From Hymenobacter sp. UV11 (GTDB taxonomy: Bacteria; Bacteroidota; Bacteroidia; Cytophagales; Hymenobacteraceae): a DNA stretch of 64,000 nt. The first letter of the stretch is position 1, and every line of letters starts with the position of its first letter. Position numbers and translations under genes: made by a program. The DNA lies in NCBI RefSeq assembly GCF_004684095.1, contig NZ_SRII01000007.1:403013-467012 (forward strand), given 5' to 3'. Positions 1 to 7,663 of the stretch are shown here, in pieces. Below the pieces are notes generated by a model. That model was given only the letters and a program-made list of their open reading frames with translations. It made no database searches and was not told the origin of the DNA.

Positions 1-157
1 TATGGGCACGGTGTGCAGCTACCAAAATTCTAAGTATCAGGACCAATACCCCGCCAAAGTATTATATTAAAATAAAGGCAAACCGACTTCATTCCTTCGG
101 TCCTCCTTCGGTTCAGCTCCTATCCAGCACCGTATCAGCCCCTTCCCGCTAAAACCC

Positions 158-192
158 AAAAAAGCCGACTCCCATCCAGGGAGCCGGCTTTT
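158..192. terminator. Intrinsic terminator, probably bidirectional
   Basis: An A-tract, the stem GCCG-A-CTCCC / GGGAG-C-CGGC with one mismatch, and a T-tract follow one another. It lies just past the stop of the minus-strand gene ending at 213 and can end that transcript. The T-run on plus suggests it also stops a transcript arriving from left of the window. Confidence 0.75.
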
Positions 193-212
193 GCTTTGAC
201 GCCGCCTACAAG

Positions 213-782
213 CTAAGAGCCTGGCACGAACGTCGTGCTAAAGAGGTGGCCCTGATTTGAAAGTACGTGCACGCGGTACGTGTCCGTCAACGTAGAGCCC
301 AGGCTTCCTACCGAGATACCCGTAGTTGCTGACGAGTTAACCCCGCCCATGTCTGCTACCCCCTGTAGGAATCCAGTCGTTTCATTCCACACAGCCATCA
401 CCACCGCAAAATCGGCCGGGTCAGTACTGGCTACACCGAAATCAATTTCAATCACTTTTTGCCCATTCTGATACGTTCGCCCCACCGCGCTGAAATTATC
501 TACCGTCAGCGGCGACGCCGCGCTGCTACCCAAACCCGCCAGCGTCTGCATTGCCCCCGGCAGCTCAAAACCCGGCGTGGCCGCGTCCACGATGTACACG
601 CCATCCTGCACCAGCTGGGTCAACGAATTGAAGTTGCTGCTGGGCTTAAACGAGGTGTAACCAGTGCCCCCAGCATTGAAACCGTAGACAATGTTAAGAT
701 TATTCTTAAAGGGCGCAGTAGCCAGATTCAGGGCCGAAGCATTGAAAATAAATCCTAGGAGCTTTTTATCGATACTACTCAT
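213..782 (-). CDS. Hypothetical protein, accessory region
   Basis: Unrecognised 189-residue protein. The ATG at 782 is preferred because the slightly longer reading begins with TTG. There is no clear signal peptide or membrane segment. The middle section, with an NIVYGFN stretch followed by FNSLTQLVQDGVYIVDA, resembles short beta-rich repeats seen in Cytophagales surface proteins where an 'N(S/T)LT' turn leads into an aromatic strand; this is a weak resemblance only. It lies downstream of the DUF6266-like gene on the same strand, with a terminator between them, so the two are probably separate transcripts within one integrated block. No function is proposed. Confidence 0.6.
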   Translation of the reverse strand: MSSIDKKLLGFIFNASALNLATAPFKNNLNIVYGFNAGGTGYTSFKPSSNFNSLTQLVQDGVYIVDAATPGFELPGAMQTLAGLGSSAASPLTVDNFSAVGRTYQNGQKVIEIDFGVASTDPADFAVVMAVWNETTGFLQGVADMGGVNSSATTGISVGSLGSTLTDTYRVHVLSNQGHLFSTTFVPGS

Positions 783-812
783 TTTCAAAAGATTATAGGG
801 TTAAAAAAATAA

Positions 813-843
813 GGCCGGCCCCAGTAGTACACCAGGGCCGGCC
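813..843 (-). terminator. Intrinsic terminator after the DUF6266-like gene
   Basis: Perfect 9-bp stem GGCCGGCCC / GGGCCGGCC with a 13-nt loop, flanked by A/T-rich tracts on both sides (AAAAAAATAA and ACTTTATTT). It sits 24 bases past the stop of the minus-strand gene at 867. Confidence 0.8.
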
Positions 844-866
844 ACTTTATTTCCAAGCCGTCAAGC

Positions 867-1766
867 TTAGAAGTTCACTACTGCGGCGAACGCGCCCGTG
901 TGGGCCACGCCGGCGTGCGTGAAGCTGAATGGACGGCCCGCGTAGCGGTCATAGGTATCCACGCTGGCCACCTGCTGGCCGCCCACGCTGATAGTCATGT
1001 TGTAGGGCCCGCTGCTGCCGGTAGTCAGCTCGTTAAAGCTGAGGCGGTCACCAGCCGAGGCGGTGAGCGTCGTGCCAGCTGCTGTGCCCGAAGGACCAGA
1101 AATGTTCGTGCCGAAGCTCTGGGCTGAGCCACCACCAGCCGGAGCCGTAGCTATGCTGGCCGTAGGGCTGGCATCGGTGTTGTCCGCCCGGCGAGCAAAG
1201 GCGTAGACTGCTAGCTCGCCGGCCGCCACACCCGCCAGGTACGAGGCCGTCACCTGCACCGAGCCAGCGGCGCGGGTGACGCTGCCCAGCGATTCGGCTA
1301 CTTCCATCGTTGCGGTACGCACAATAGCTACGTACACCTTATCCGAGGCCAGCGCCTGGTTGCCGTCGCTGTTGTCGGTCCAGCTGATGGTTTTGCCCGT
1401 CGCCGAGTTCGCCATCGTCAGGCCCAACAGCGGCGCCACGCTACCCGTCGATACGCTCAGCCGCGAGTAGTCGATGATGGCCATGCCGTTCTGGTCCAGC
1501 GACGTGAAGGCGATGTTTTGGCCCACAAACTGGTTGTAGCCACTTTGAAAGCCTACCCGCTTGTAGCCGGCCAGTAGCAAGGAACCAATGGCCTTGGCCA
1601 AGCGGCCGATTTCTGCAAATTTAGTGCGCTGCTGCACCTGCAGCGGCGACTTGCTGTTGTTGCTGCCCACCTTCTGGCGCAGCAGGTTGACACCCGCCGT
1701 GCTGCTGAAGGTGAGGCCGCCCGCGCTACCCTCAATGGTGCCGAGCATGGAACGAATACGAGCCAT
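867..1766 (-). CDS. DUF6266-like family protein
   Basis: A 299-residue protein. The N-terminus (MARIRSMLGTIEGSAGGLTF) and the following stretch with QQRTKFAEIGRLAKAI resemble the start of Bacteroidota DUF6266 proteins, which open with a MA.I..G...G..G..VG pattern and continue in beta-sandwich strands. The second half is rich in Gly, Ala, Ser and Thr with regular strand patterns and ends in a short beta hairpin. No signal peptide is evident. The role of the family is unknown. Its position beside a thermonuclease and an integrase suggests accessory DNA. The family call is from memory of the pattern and is moderately sure. Confidence 0.65.
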   Translation of the reverse strand: MARIRSMLGTIEGSAGGLTFSSTAGVNLLRQKVGSNNSKSPLQVQQRTKFAEIGRLAKAIGSLLLAGYKRVGFQSGYNQFVGQNIAFTSLDQNGMAIIDYSRLSVSTGSVAPLLGLTMANSATGKTISWTDNSDGNQALASDKVYVAIVRTATMEVAESLGSVTRAAGSVQVTASYLAGVAAGELAVYAFARRADNTDASPTASIATAPAGGGSAQSFGTNISGPSGTAAGTTLTASAGDRLSFNELTTGSSGPYNMTISVGGQQVASVDTYDRYAGRPFSFTHAGVAHTGAFAAVVNF

Positions 1767-1823
1767 AAATAAAGATTACTAAAAGTTTGATAAACAAGTT
1801 GCTGGCTGACTTTGCTAGTCAAC

Positions 1824-2522
1824 TTACCAGGAGCAGCCCGCCCAGGCAGTCGCTTTTTCTTGCGCGTTGTAGGCCCGCCAGATACCCGGCCGCACTACCC
1901 GCGTCGTTCCACATTTCCACAGCCCCCGGCCGGCCGCCGCCGCCCGCTGCTGCTGGCTAGCCAGCGCCACCAGCTGCCCGCTCGGCGCGTAGGCCCACGC
2001 CCAGCCCCGCGCTACCAGCAGCGAATCCAACGATACCCCCGGCGGCGTCGAGAAGGCCACTGGCCGCAGCTTCACGCGGGCCAGCGTCCGGCCGTACCCA
2101 TCCGCGCCCCCGCTGAGCAGCTGCACGTACTTGCCCAGCACCAGCGCCCGCACCGAGTCGGTAGCCTGCGCGCCAAAGGGTTGGTCATGCTCGGGCGCAT
2201 CCACCTGCAGCAGCCGCACCCGCGCCGTGGCCCTGCCCACCTGCACCTCGTAGGTGTCCGCATCCACTACCCGCACCACCGTAGCCAGCTGCCAAGTTGG
2301 CCGCCCGTAGCTCAGCGCCGGCAGCACCACCGGCTTAGGATTCTCCTGCACGATGCGCCACAGCTTGAAGGCCCGAATGGTATCAGCTGGCCCCGTCAGC
2401 CCTAAAGCTGCTGAAGCCCGGTGGCAGGCCACCGGGCCCAGCCCAGCAGCCACCACGCCTACCCCCATCAGCGCCACCACTACGTGCACCAGCACTCGCA
2501 AAAATTCGCTTAGCCGCATCAT
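1824..2522 (-). CDS. Membrane-anchored thermonuclease (SNase family)
   Basis: Predicted to cleave DNA or RNA at the cell envelope. Of 232 residues, about 10-30 form one hydrophobic segment (signal anchor). Residues about 80-200 are a staphylococcal-nuclease OB fold: VVDADT with the metal-binding Asp, RVRLLQVDAPEHD with catalytic Arg and Glu, and DGYGRTLARV with the second catalytic Arg. The SNase C-terminal pattern AAAAGRGLW follows. Length fits family members with an anchor. Two adjacent ATG codons (2522 and 2519) make the exact start uncertain. It is divergent from the small gene at 2598. Nucleases of this kind are common in mobile DNA, but the function here is inferred only from motifs. 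Confidence 0.88.
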   Translation of the reverse strand: MMRLSEFLRVLVHVVVALMGVGVVAAGLGPVACHRASAALGLTGPADTIRAFKLWRIVQENPKPVVLPALSYGRPTWQLATVVRVVDADTYEVQVGRATARVRLLQVDAPEHDQPFGAQATDSVRALVLGKYVQLLSGGADGYGRTLARVKLRPVAFSTPPGVSLDSLLVARGWAWAYAPSGQLVALASQQQRAAAAGRGLWKCGTTRVVRPGIWRAYNAQEKATAWAGCSW

Positions 2523-2597
2523 GCCAGCAAACCTACTGGCCCCTTCTTTGCGTTGTATATTCGGCTGCCCAACTATACCCCAAAGTAACCCATTTTT

Positions 2598-2792
2598 ATG
2601 CCCCAGGTCGTTATCTACCCTAAAGAGGCTGCCCAGCTCACCGGCAACGGCTATGAGGCCAGCAAGCGCCTTCTACAGCGGATTCGCGCTCGTCTGGGAA
2701 AGGAAGCCCGCGCCTACGTATCGGTGCGCGAGTTCTGCCAGTACACCGGCCTGGCCGAGCAGGAAGTAAGCGCCGCTCTGGGCACCCACTAA
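2598..2792 (+). CDS. Small hypothetical protein next to integrase
   Basis: A 64-residue charged protein with two predicted helical parts: KEAAQLTGNGYEASKRLLQRIRARLG and YVSVREFCQYTGLAEQEVSAAL. The second resembles a short helix-turn-helix or MerR/excisionase-like segment. It is convergent with the tyrosine integrase, ending 45 bases from that gene's stop, with a strong hairpin between them. Small DNA-binding proteins in this position are often recombination directionality factors, but no specific family is recognised, so that role is speculation. The ATG at 2598 follows an A/T-rich stretch and has no alternative nearby. Confidence 0.6.
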   Translation: MPQVVIYPKEAAQLTGNGYEASKRLLQRIRARLGKEARAYVSVREFCQYTGLAEQEVSAALGTH

Positions 2793-2805
2793 TGCCCACC
2801 GATGG

Positions 2806-2833
2806 CCAGCCCCGCCGACCGCGGCGGGGCTGG
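2806..2833. terminator. Strong hairpin between convergent genes
   Basis: Perfect 12-bp GC-rich stem (CCAGCCCCGCCG with CGGCGGGGCTGG) and a 4-nt loop, between the stops at 2792 (+) and 2838 (-). There is no T-run on either side, so it may block transcription only weakly. Confidence 0.55.
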
Positions 2834-2837
2834 TCAG

Positions 2838-4139
2838 CTAGGCGGCACCCGGTACCACTGCGCACACTGACCCGGCTGCCGCGCCGGCATCACTGACTGG
2901 TAGCCCTTCCCACACCCGCCGCATAGTTTGGTGCTGAAAATCCTCGATAATCTTGGCATAAATCAAGGTAGTCTGTATTTTCTTGTGCCCTAGCACCTTT
3001 TGCAGTACCTCCACAGGCATTCCACGTAGCAGGCTTTGGGTCGCAAACGTGTGCCGAGCCGTGTGCATCGTCACTAGTTCCCATTGCGGCACCGCCGAGC
3101 GCAGCAAGCCCCCACCGCCCGTACTCACCAAGTCTACCGGCGAGGTAAGCCCAGCTAGCTTGGCCACGCGCTTGAGGTATCGGTTCACCACCTGGTTAGC
3201 CTGTACGGGTAGGAGCCGGGCCCGCTCGCCGGCATACTTATCCAGAATAGCTGAGGCTGCTGTCGTGAGGTAAATACTCACACCAGCCCGCGTTTTGCTC
3301 TGTACTAGCTGCAAAACCTTACCCCCCTGCCACTCCCGAACGTTGCCCGGATGCAAAGCCGACACGTCGGAGTAGCGCAGCCCGGTGTAGCAGCAGAACA
3401 AGAACACGTCGCGCACCGGCACCAAGTTGGCCGGCAGCATCGCTGTAGCTACCAGCTCCAAGTCGGCGGCCGACAGGTAGAGCTTTGGCGAGTCAGCCGG
3501 CTTAGCCACTAGCTTGCACAGCTCGACGCTTACGGCTACTCCCCGCTCATCGCGTAGGAAGCGCAGGAAGGATTTTAGGTCTTTCACCGCCGTGTACATA
3601 GTGTTTGGCGCTAACCCGCGCACTTCGCGCAGGTAGCCCAGCAGTTCATCGTGGCGGGCCAGGTCGTAAGTGGTGGGGTCCAATACAGCGCCGCTGTGCT
3701 GCTCAAAGCCGACTAGCCAGTTGCGGGCCACCACATGCTGGCGTAACGTTTCTTTGGCATAGCCGCGGGCCCGTAGCGCGGTGCGGTACTGCTCGTACCA
3801 CACGCCCACCGACTGCTTTTCGACCACTACCACTTCCGGCGCGGGGGCCGGCCGTAGCGCACTACGCAAACCAGCAAGGGTAGGAGCATCGCCCGCCGCC
3901 CGCAGCTGGCGCCACCACGTCAGCACATCGGTCGTAAGTCGGGTCAGCAACTGGTTGGCTTCCTCCGCCAGCGCATAGGAACGCCGAAACTGTTGCCGGT
4001 CAGCGTTCCAGTCAGCGGGCTTGCATTTTTCGCCGGTGGCAAATTTGAGGCGGGCACCGTCGAAGTACACCACCAGTTGAACCGGGCAGCGGCCAGCCTT
4101 ATTGAGCAGGTCGGTGCGAAGCACAAATTGGGTTGTCAT
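2838..4139 (-). CDS. Tyrosine recombinase / phage-type integrase
   Basis: Catalyses site-specific integration and excision of DNA. The 433-residue protein has an N-terminal arm-binding domain (FVLRTDLLNKAG...PVQLVVYFDG), a SAM-like core-binding domain (about 100-200), and a C-terminal catalytic domain. Visible catalytic residues are Arg in CCYTGLRYSD (about 255), Lys in LVQSKTRAG, HTARHTFA (His-x-x-Arg), LGHKK (His) and the nucleophile Tyr in TLIYAKI (about 394). A longer reading to 4223 exists, but MTTQFVLR at 4139 matches usual starts of Bacteroidota integrases. It lies 150 bases from the 3' end of tRNA-Thr, the classic arrangement of an element integrated at a tRNA. Confidence 0.93.
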   Translation of the reverse strand: MTTQFVLRTDLLNKAGRCPVQLVVYFDGARLKFATGEKCKPADWNADRQQFRRSYALAEEANQLLTRLTTDVLTWWRQLRAAGDAPTLAGLRSALRPAPAPEVVVVEKQSVGVWYEQYRTALRARGYAKETLRQHVVARNWLVGFEQHSGAVLDPTTYDLARHDELLGYLREVRGLAPNTMYTAVKDLKSFLRFLRDERGVAVSVELCKLVAKPADSPKLYLSAADLELVATAMLPANLVPVRDVFLFCCYTGLRYSDVSALHPGNVREWQGGKVLQLVQSKTRAGVSIYLTTAASAILDKYAGERARLLPVQANQVVNRYLKRVAKLAGLTSPVDLVSTGGGGLLRSAVPQWELVTMHTARHTFATQSLLRGMPVEVLQKVLGHKKIQTTLIYAKIIEDFQHQTMRRVWEGLPVSDAGAAAGSVCAVVPGAA

Positions 4140-4221
4140 AAAATGAGGAGCGTAATGAGGGGCGCCGCTCGTGTAGCAAACCCCCCGTTTCGCGTAGCAG
4201 ACTACCGATTGGCCTGAACGC

Positions 4222-4269
4222 AAAAAACCCGGAAAACCGCCTCTGCTATGCGAGAAGCTGTTTTCCGGG
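4222..4269 (-). terminator. Intrinsic terminator after tRNA-Thr
   Basis: Read on the minus strand: stem CCCGGAAAAC / GTTTTCCGGG (10 bp) with a 22-nt loop, then TTTTTT. It begins 22 bases past the tRNA 3' end and should end the tRNA transcript. Confidence 0.85.
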
Positions 4270-4290
4270 CGCTCCGAGTGTATATAACTG

Positions 4291-4363
4291 AGCCTCCTGT
4301 CGGACTCGAACCAACGACCCTCTGATTACAAGTCAGAAGCTCTACCAACTGAGCTAAGGAGGC
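4291..4363 (-). tRNA. tRNA-Thr (anticodon TGT)
   Basis: Read on minus, a 73-nt cloverleaf. The acceptor arm is GCCTCCT / AGGAGGC with discriminator T. The D-loop contains AGTTGGTAGAGC. The anticodon loop is CTTGTAA with anticodon TGT, for Thr. The variable loop is short, and the T arm contains GGTTCGAGTCC. CCA is not encoded in the gene. The neighbouring integrase makes its 3' end the likely attachment site. Confidence 0.95.
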
Positions 4364-4421
4364 TTAATCGTAGGGCAAAAGTAAGCCGCAAAGTGCAACC
4401 GGTCAACTTTGCCGGATAATA

Positions 4422-4455
4422 AAAAAGGGACGCACCGGCTGGCGCGTCCCTTTTT
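4422..4455. terminator. Bidirectional intrinsic terminator
   Basis: AAAAAGGGACGC pairs perfectly with GCGTCCCTTTTT (12 bp, 10-nt loop), giving a T-run on both strands. It sits 18 bases past the stop of the minus-strand DUF349 gene. Confidence 0.88.
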
Positions 4456-4472
4456 AGGTAGGTGCTAAGGGG

Positions 4473-6887
4473 TTAGCTCCGTAGTTGCTTGAGTTGTTTT
4501 TTCAATTTTTCGATGCGCGTGCGGGCTTCCTCCATGCGGCCCTGGTACTCCTGGCGTAGCTGGTCGGCATTTTTGGAGCGAGCGAAGAAGTCAAGGTTGG
4601 TTTGCAGGGTAGCCACGTCGTTTTCCAACTCCTGAATTTGACGGCGCAGGCCAGTTTCCTTGCGAGTAAAAGCCTGCTGGGCCTGGGGCCGGGCCTTGAG
4701 ACGGGCAATCTCCAATTGGAAAAGCAGGTCTTCCTTTTCGGTTGGGGTAATGCCGGCCGTCTGGTCCAGGTACTTACCCATGAGAGTGGTAAACTGCTCC
4801 TCGCCACGGTCTGAGGTACCGCCGGTAGTGGTGTCAAGCTCCTGCCAGTCAGCAATAATGGCGCGGAAATCTTCCAGCGTGCCGGGGGTGCTGGCCGAGA
4901 GGGCCGCTACCTGCTGGCCAACTTTATCCAAGCGGGTAACCTGCTCGGCGCTGGCGGCCGACTGGCGCTCCTCGCGCTGGCGGGTTTCCTGCTTGGGGCG
5001 CTCAAACACGCTGTCGCAGGCGGCGCGGAAGCGCTTCCAGATTTTATCGGCCTGCTTCTCGGGCACGCGGCCCACGTCTTTCCACTCCTTCTGCACCCGA
5101 ATGATAACACTGCGGGCCTCGTCAAAATCGGCGCTTTGCTGGGCGGCTTCGGCCTGCTCGATGAGGGCGTACTTGGCCTGCAGGTTGGCGTTTTTCTCCG
5201 AGTCGAGGCTCTTGAAGAACTCGTTTTTACGGTTGAAGAAAGCCTTGTAGGCGTTCCAGTACTGCTTGTTGAGCTGGTCGGCCTGGGCGCGGGGCACGGG
5301 GCCGGCGGCTTCCCACTCCTTCTTAATCTCCTGCAGCTCGTCGGTGCGCGAGCGCCACTCGTTCACGCGCTCCGTAGTGAAGTCGGCGAAGGGCAGCACG
5401 CGCTCCAGCAGAGCTTGCTTCACGGTCAGGTTTTGCTGCTCCTGGGCCGAGCGCACGTCCACAAACTCTTTGCGGCGCAAGTGCACGGCCTCCGAGGCGG
5501 CCAGGAAGCGCTGCCACAGCGGCTCGCGTTGCTCGCCGGGCACGGGCCCGATGTGCTTCCAGTCGTCGTGTAATTTCTTGAGCTCATCCAGCGCTTTGTT
5601 GATGCCGGGGGCATCTTTCAGGGCTTCGGCGCGGGCCACGAGGGCTTCCTTGGCTTCCTGGTTGCGGCGGCGGTCCAGTTCTTTAAGCTCATAAAAGCGG
5701 CCCTGGTTGGCATAGTAGCGGTCGAGCAGGCCGTGGTAGGTATTCCAGGTTTCCTGGCTATCGGTCTGGGGCACGGGGCCGGTGGCTTTCCAGTCGGCCT
5801 GCAATTGCTTGAGCTTTTGCGAGCTGTCCTTGGTTTCGGCGCTTTCCACGAGCTGGCGCAGCTGGCCGAGCAGCTCCTGCTTGCGGGCCAGGTTCTGGCC
5901 GCGGTTCTGGTCTTCGGCCTTGGCATCGCGGGCGCGGCCTTCGCGGAACTCCTGCAAGGCCTTATTCAGCTCAGTCTGGCTGGCCGGGGGCTGGAAGCTG
6001 AACTCCTGGGGCGCGTTGGCGTCTTCGGCCAGCTTCTGGCGCGAGGCGGCGCGGGCGGCGGCCACGTTGGCCTCGTACTGGCGGCTGAGCTCAAAAATCT
6101 GCTGGCGGTTGCGGCGCGCATCGGGCCGGCGCAGCAGGTCGATGAGGTGGGCGGCCTGGCTTTCGAGGTCGAGTTCGGCAAAGTCGGGGGCCGGCGTTTC
6201 GGGCACGTAGTCGTCGCTTTCCTCGCCGGCAGCTTCGTGCTGGTGGTCGATTTCGGCCTGGTGAGCCGTAGCGGCGGTATCGGTGGCCGACGTGGGCAGG
6301 GTAGCCACCCCGCCGGGGGCATTCTCCAGGTCCTCAGCCGAAGCGAGCTGGGCTACCGGGGCCTCTTCGCCGAGTGCCGGGGGGGTAGGGTCAGCCTCCG
6401 CATCGAGGGCGGCGGGCGTCATGGCGTCACCGTAATGCTCGACGGCCCGCGCCTGTGGAGCCGAGAGGTGCTCGGCCGCTACTTCGGCGGACACGTGCTG
6501 GGCCGTTTCGGTGGCGGCAACGGCCTCGGGGGTGGCCGGGTCGGGGCTGGCAGTGGGGGTAGGCGGGGCCGGAGCGGCCCCGGCGGCCGCCAGGCTGGGC
6601 GCAGCGGGGGCATCTTCCAGGGCTTCGGCCAGGCCGGGCTCCGAGAGCAGCGGGTCAGCCTCCGTCTGAGTGGCACCCCCGCCGGGGGGCACGGCCGCGG
6701 CGGGCGGGGTATCGCTCAGGGCCGGGGCCGCGGGCGTGGGCTCGGCGGTGCCGGCCGACTGCTGGGCGCGAATTTCGGCCAGGCGGGCTTCCACAATGCT
6801 GAGGCGGTCGGCGGCCGGAGCCGGGGTGTCACCCTCTTGGTGGGCGGGCGAAGTGAAGGCGGGGGTAGGGGTTTCTTCGGGCAACAT
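4473..6887 (-). CDS. DUF349 domain protein with long disordered N-terminus
   Basis: An 804-residue, very acidic, probably cytosolic protein of unknown role. Residues 1 to about 230 are low complexity (Ala, Pro, Glu, Thr). The rest is helical and carries repeated DUF349 units, each with a W..xG.VP core: ADWKATGPVP, DDWKHIGPVP, KEWEAAGPVP, KEWKDVGRVP, and a degenerate fifth (ADWQELDTTTGG). The C-terminal 80 residues look like a coiled coil ending in charged KLKKQLKQL. The start is the ATG at 6887; a TTG at 6899 gives four more residues. DUF349 proteins are widespread in Bacteroidota. It is monocistronic by its surroundings, with its own terminator. Confidence 0.88.
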   Translation of the reverse strand: MLPEETPTPAFTSPAHQEGDTPAPAADRLSIVEARLAEIRAQQSAGTAEPTPAAPALSDTPPAAAVPPGGGATQTEADPLLSEPGLAEALEDAPAAPSLAAAGAAPAPPTPTASPDPATPEAVAATETAQHVSAEVAAEHLSAPQARAVEHYGDAMTPAALDAEADPTPPALGEEAPVAQLASAEDLENAPGGVATLPTSATDTAATAHQAEIDHQHEAAGEESDDYVPETPAPDFAELDLESQAAHLIDLLRRPDARRNRQQIFELSRQYEANVAAARAASRQKLAEDANAPQEFSFQPPASQTELNKALQEFREGRARDAKAEDQNRGQNLARKQELLGQLRQLVESAETKDSSQKLKQLQADWKATGPVPQTDSQETWNTYHGLLDRYYANQGRFYELKELDRRRNQEAKEALVARAEALKDAPGINKALDELKKLHDDWKHIGPVPGEQREPLWQRFLAASEAVHLRRKEFVDVRSAQEQQNLTVKQALLERVLPFADFTTERVNEWRSRTDELQEIKKEWEAAGPVPRAQADQLNKQYWNAYKAFFNRKNEFFKSLDSEKNANLQAKYALIEQAEAAQQSADFDEARSVIIRVQKEWKDVGRVPEKQADKIWKRFRAACDSVFERPKQETRQREERQSAASAEQVTRLDKVGQQVAALSASTPGTLEDFRAIIADWQELDTTTGGTSDRGEEQFTTLMGKYLDQTAGITPTEKEDLLFQLEIARLKARPQAQQAFTRKETGLRRQIQELENDVATLQTNLDFFARSKNADQLRQEYQGRMEEARTRIEKLKKQLKQLRS

Positions 6888-6977
6888 AAAGCGAAGCAAA
6901 TAACCGGCGGCCGGGGCCAGGTGGGGTTGGGAAAAAGAGGAGGGGGTAGGCGGCCGGAACGGAGGTCAGAAAAAAAA

Positions 6978-7529
6978 TTAGTTCAGGCGCGGGTCCAGCG
7001 GATAGTTAGCAAGGGCGCGGTAGCGACCCCCTTTTTCGCGCAGAATCGTGCGCCAGAACGCATCAGACTCCAAAGTAAACACTTTCCCGGCAGAGGCGGG
7101 CTGCCGAATCCAGGAGCCGCGCCCGATTTCTTCTTCCAGCTGCCCCGCCGACCAGCCCGAATAGCCCACAAACAGCCGCACCACGGGCCCGGCTTCGGCA
7201 TCGAGGCCCGCCAGAAACTGGTCAAAGTCGCCGCCCCAAAACACGCCCTGGCCCAGGGCGCTGGCGCCGGGCAGCTCGGCCCGCTGGTGCACAAAATGCA
7301 GCGTATCGGGCTGCACCGGCCCGCCCGTAAACAGCGGCAGCCGGGCCACCGGCCGGCCCGCCGTGGGGGGTAGGGCCAGCACATCGCCCAGCAGCAGGGG
7401 GGTAGGGCGCGTGAGCACCAGCCCAAAGGCGCCCTCCTGCGGGCTGTGCCGGCACAGCAGCACCACGCTGCGCTCAAAGTTAGGGTCGCCCAAAAAGGGC
7501 TGCGAAATAAGGAGCGTACCGGGTTTCAT
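6978..7529 (-). CDS. YqgE/AlgH family protein
   Basis: A 183-residue cytosolic protein of the UPF0301 family, whose biochemical role is unresolved (AlgH was linked to alginate regulation in Pseudomonas). The family start pattern G.LLIS.P.L.D.NF.RSVVLLC.H appears as GTLLISQPFLGDPNFERSVVLLC, followed by GAFGLVLTRPT. Later GGPVQPDTLHFVH, WGGDFDQF and the closing YSGWSAGQLE are typical. ATG 7529 is chosen because the family begins directly with this block; an upstream in-frame start would add 17 unrelated residues. It is divergent from the GT-C-like gene at 7664. Confidence 0.92.
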   Translation of the reverse strand: MKPGTLLISQPFLGDPNFERSVVLLCRHSPQEGAFGLVLTRPTPLLLGDVLALPPTAGRPVARLPLFTGGPVQPDTLHFVHQRAELPGASALGQGVFWGGDFDQFLAGLDAEAGPVVRLFVGYSGWSAGQLEEEIGRGSWIRQPASAGKVFTLESDAFWRTILREKGGRYRALANYPLDPRLN

Positions 7530-7602
7530 AAGAAGGCGACCAGAGGAGGAACAGGCAGGAAAACAGCAGTACGTAGGCAAGGGCGGGCCGGATGATGCCG
7601 CC

Positions 7603-7610
7603 TACCTTTG
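7603..7610 (+). promoter_or_regulatory. -7 promoter box TACCTTTG
   Basis: Exact match to the Bacteroidota -7 consensus TAnnTTTG, 53 bases before the ATG at 7664. No good -33 TTTG is obvious. Confidence 0.55.
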
Positions 7611-7663
7611 CCCAACCAGAAGTAGCGGCTGTTTGCTTCCGCGTAGTGATTATTTCTTAGCGC

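Noticed and set aside
1..212. Possible second copy of the tRNA-Thr 3' end (att site) near the left edge
   Set aside because: No match to the tRNA 3' sequence could be found in this stretch; the far att site must be outside the window.
5733..7373. Long plus-strand ORF (546 codons) opposite the DUF349 gene
   Set aside because: It is a GC-rich antisense shadow with a Gly/Arg/Leu-biased product and no domain; the minus-strand gene has clear family repeats.
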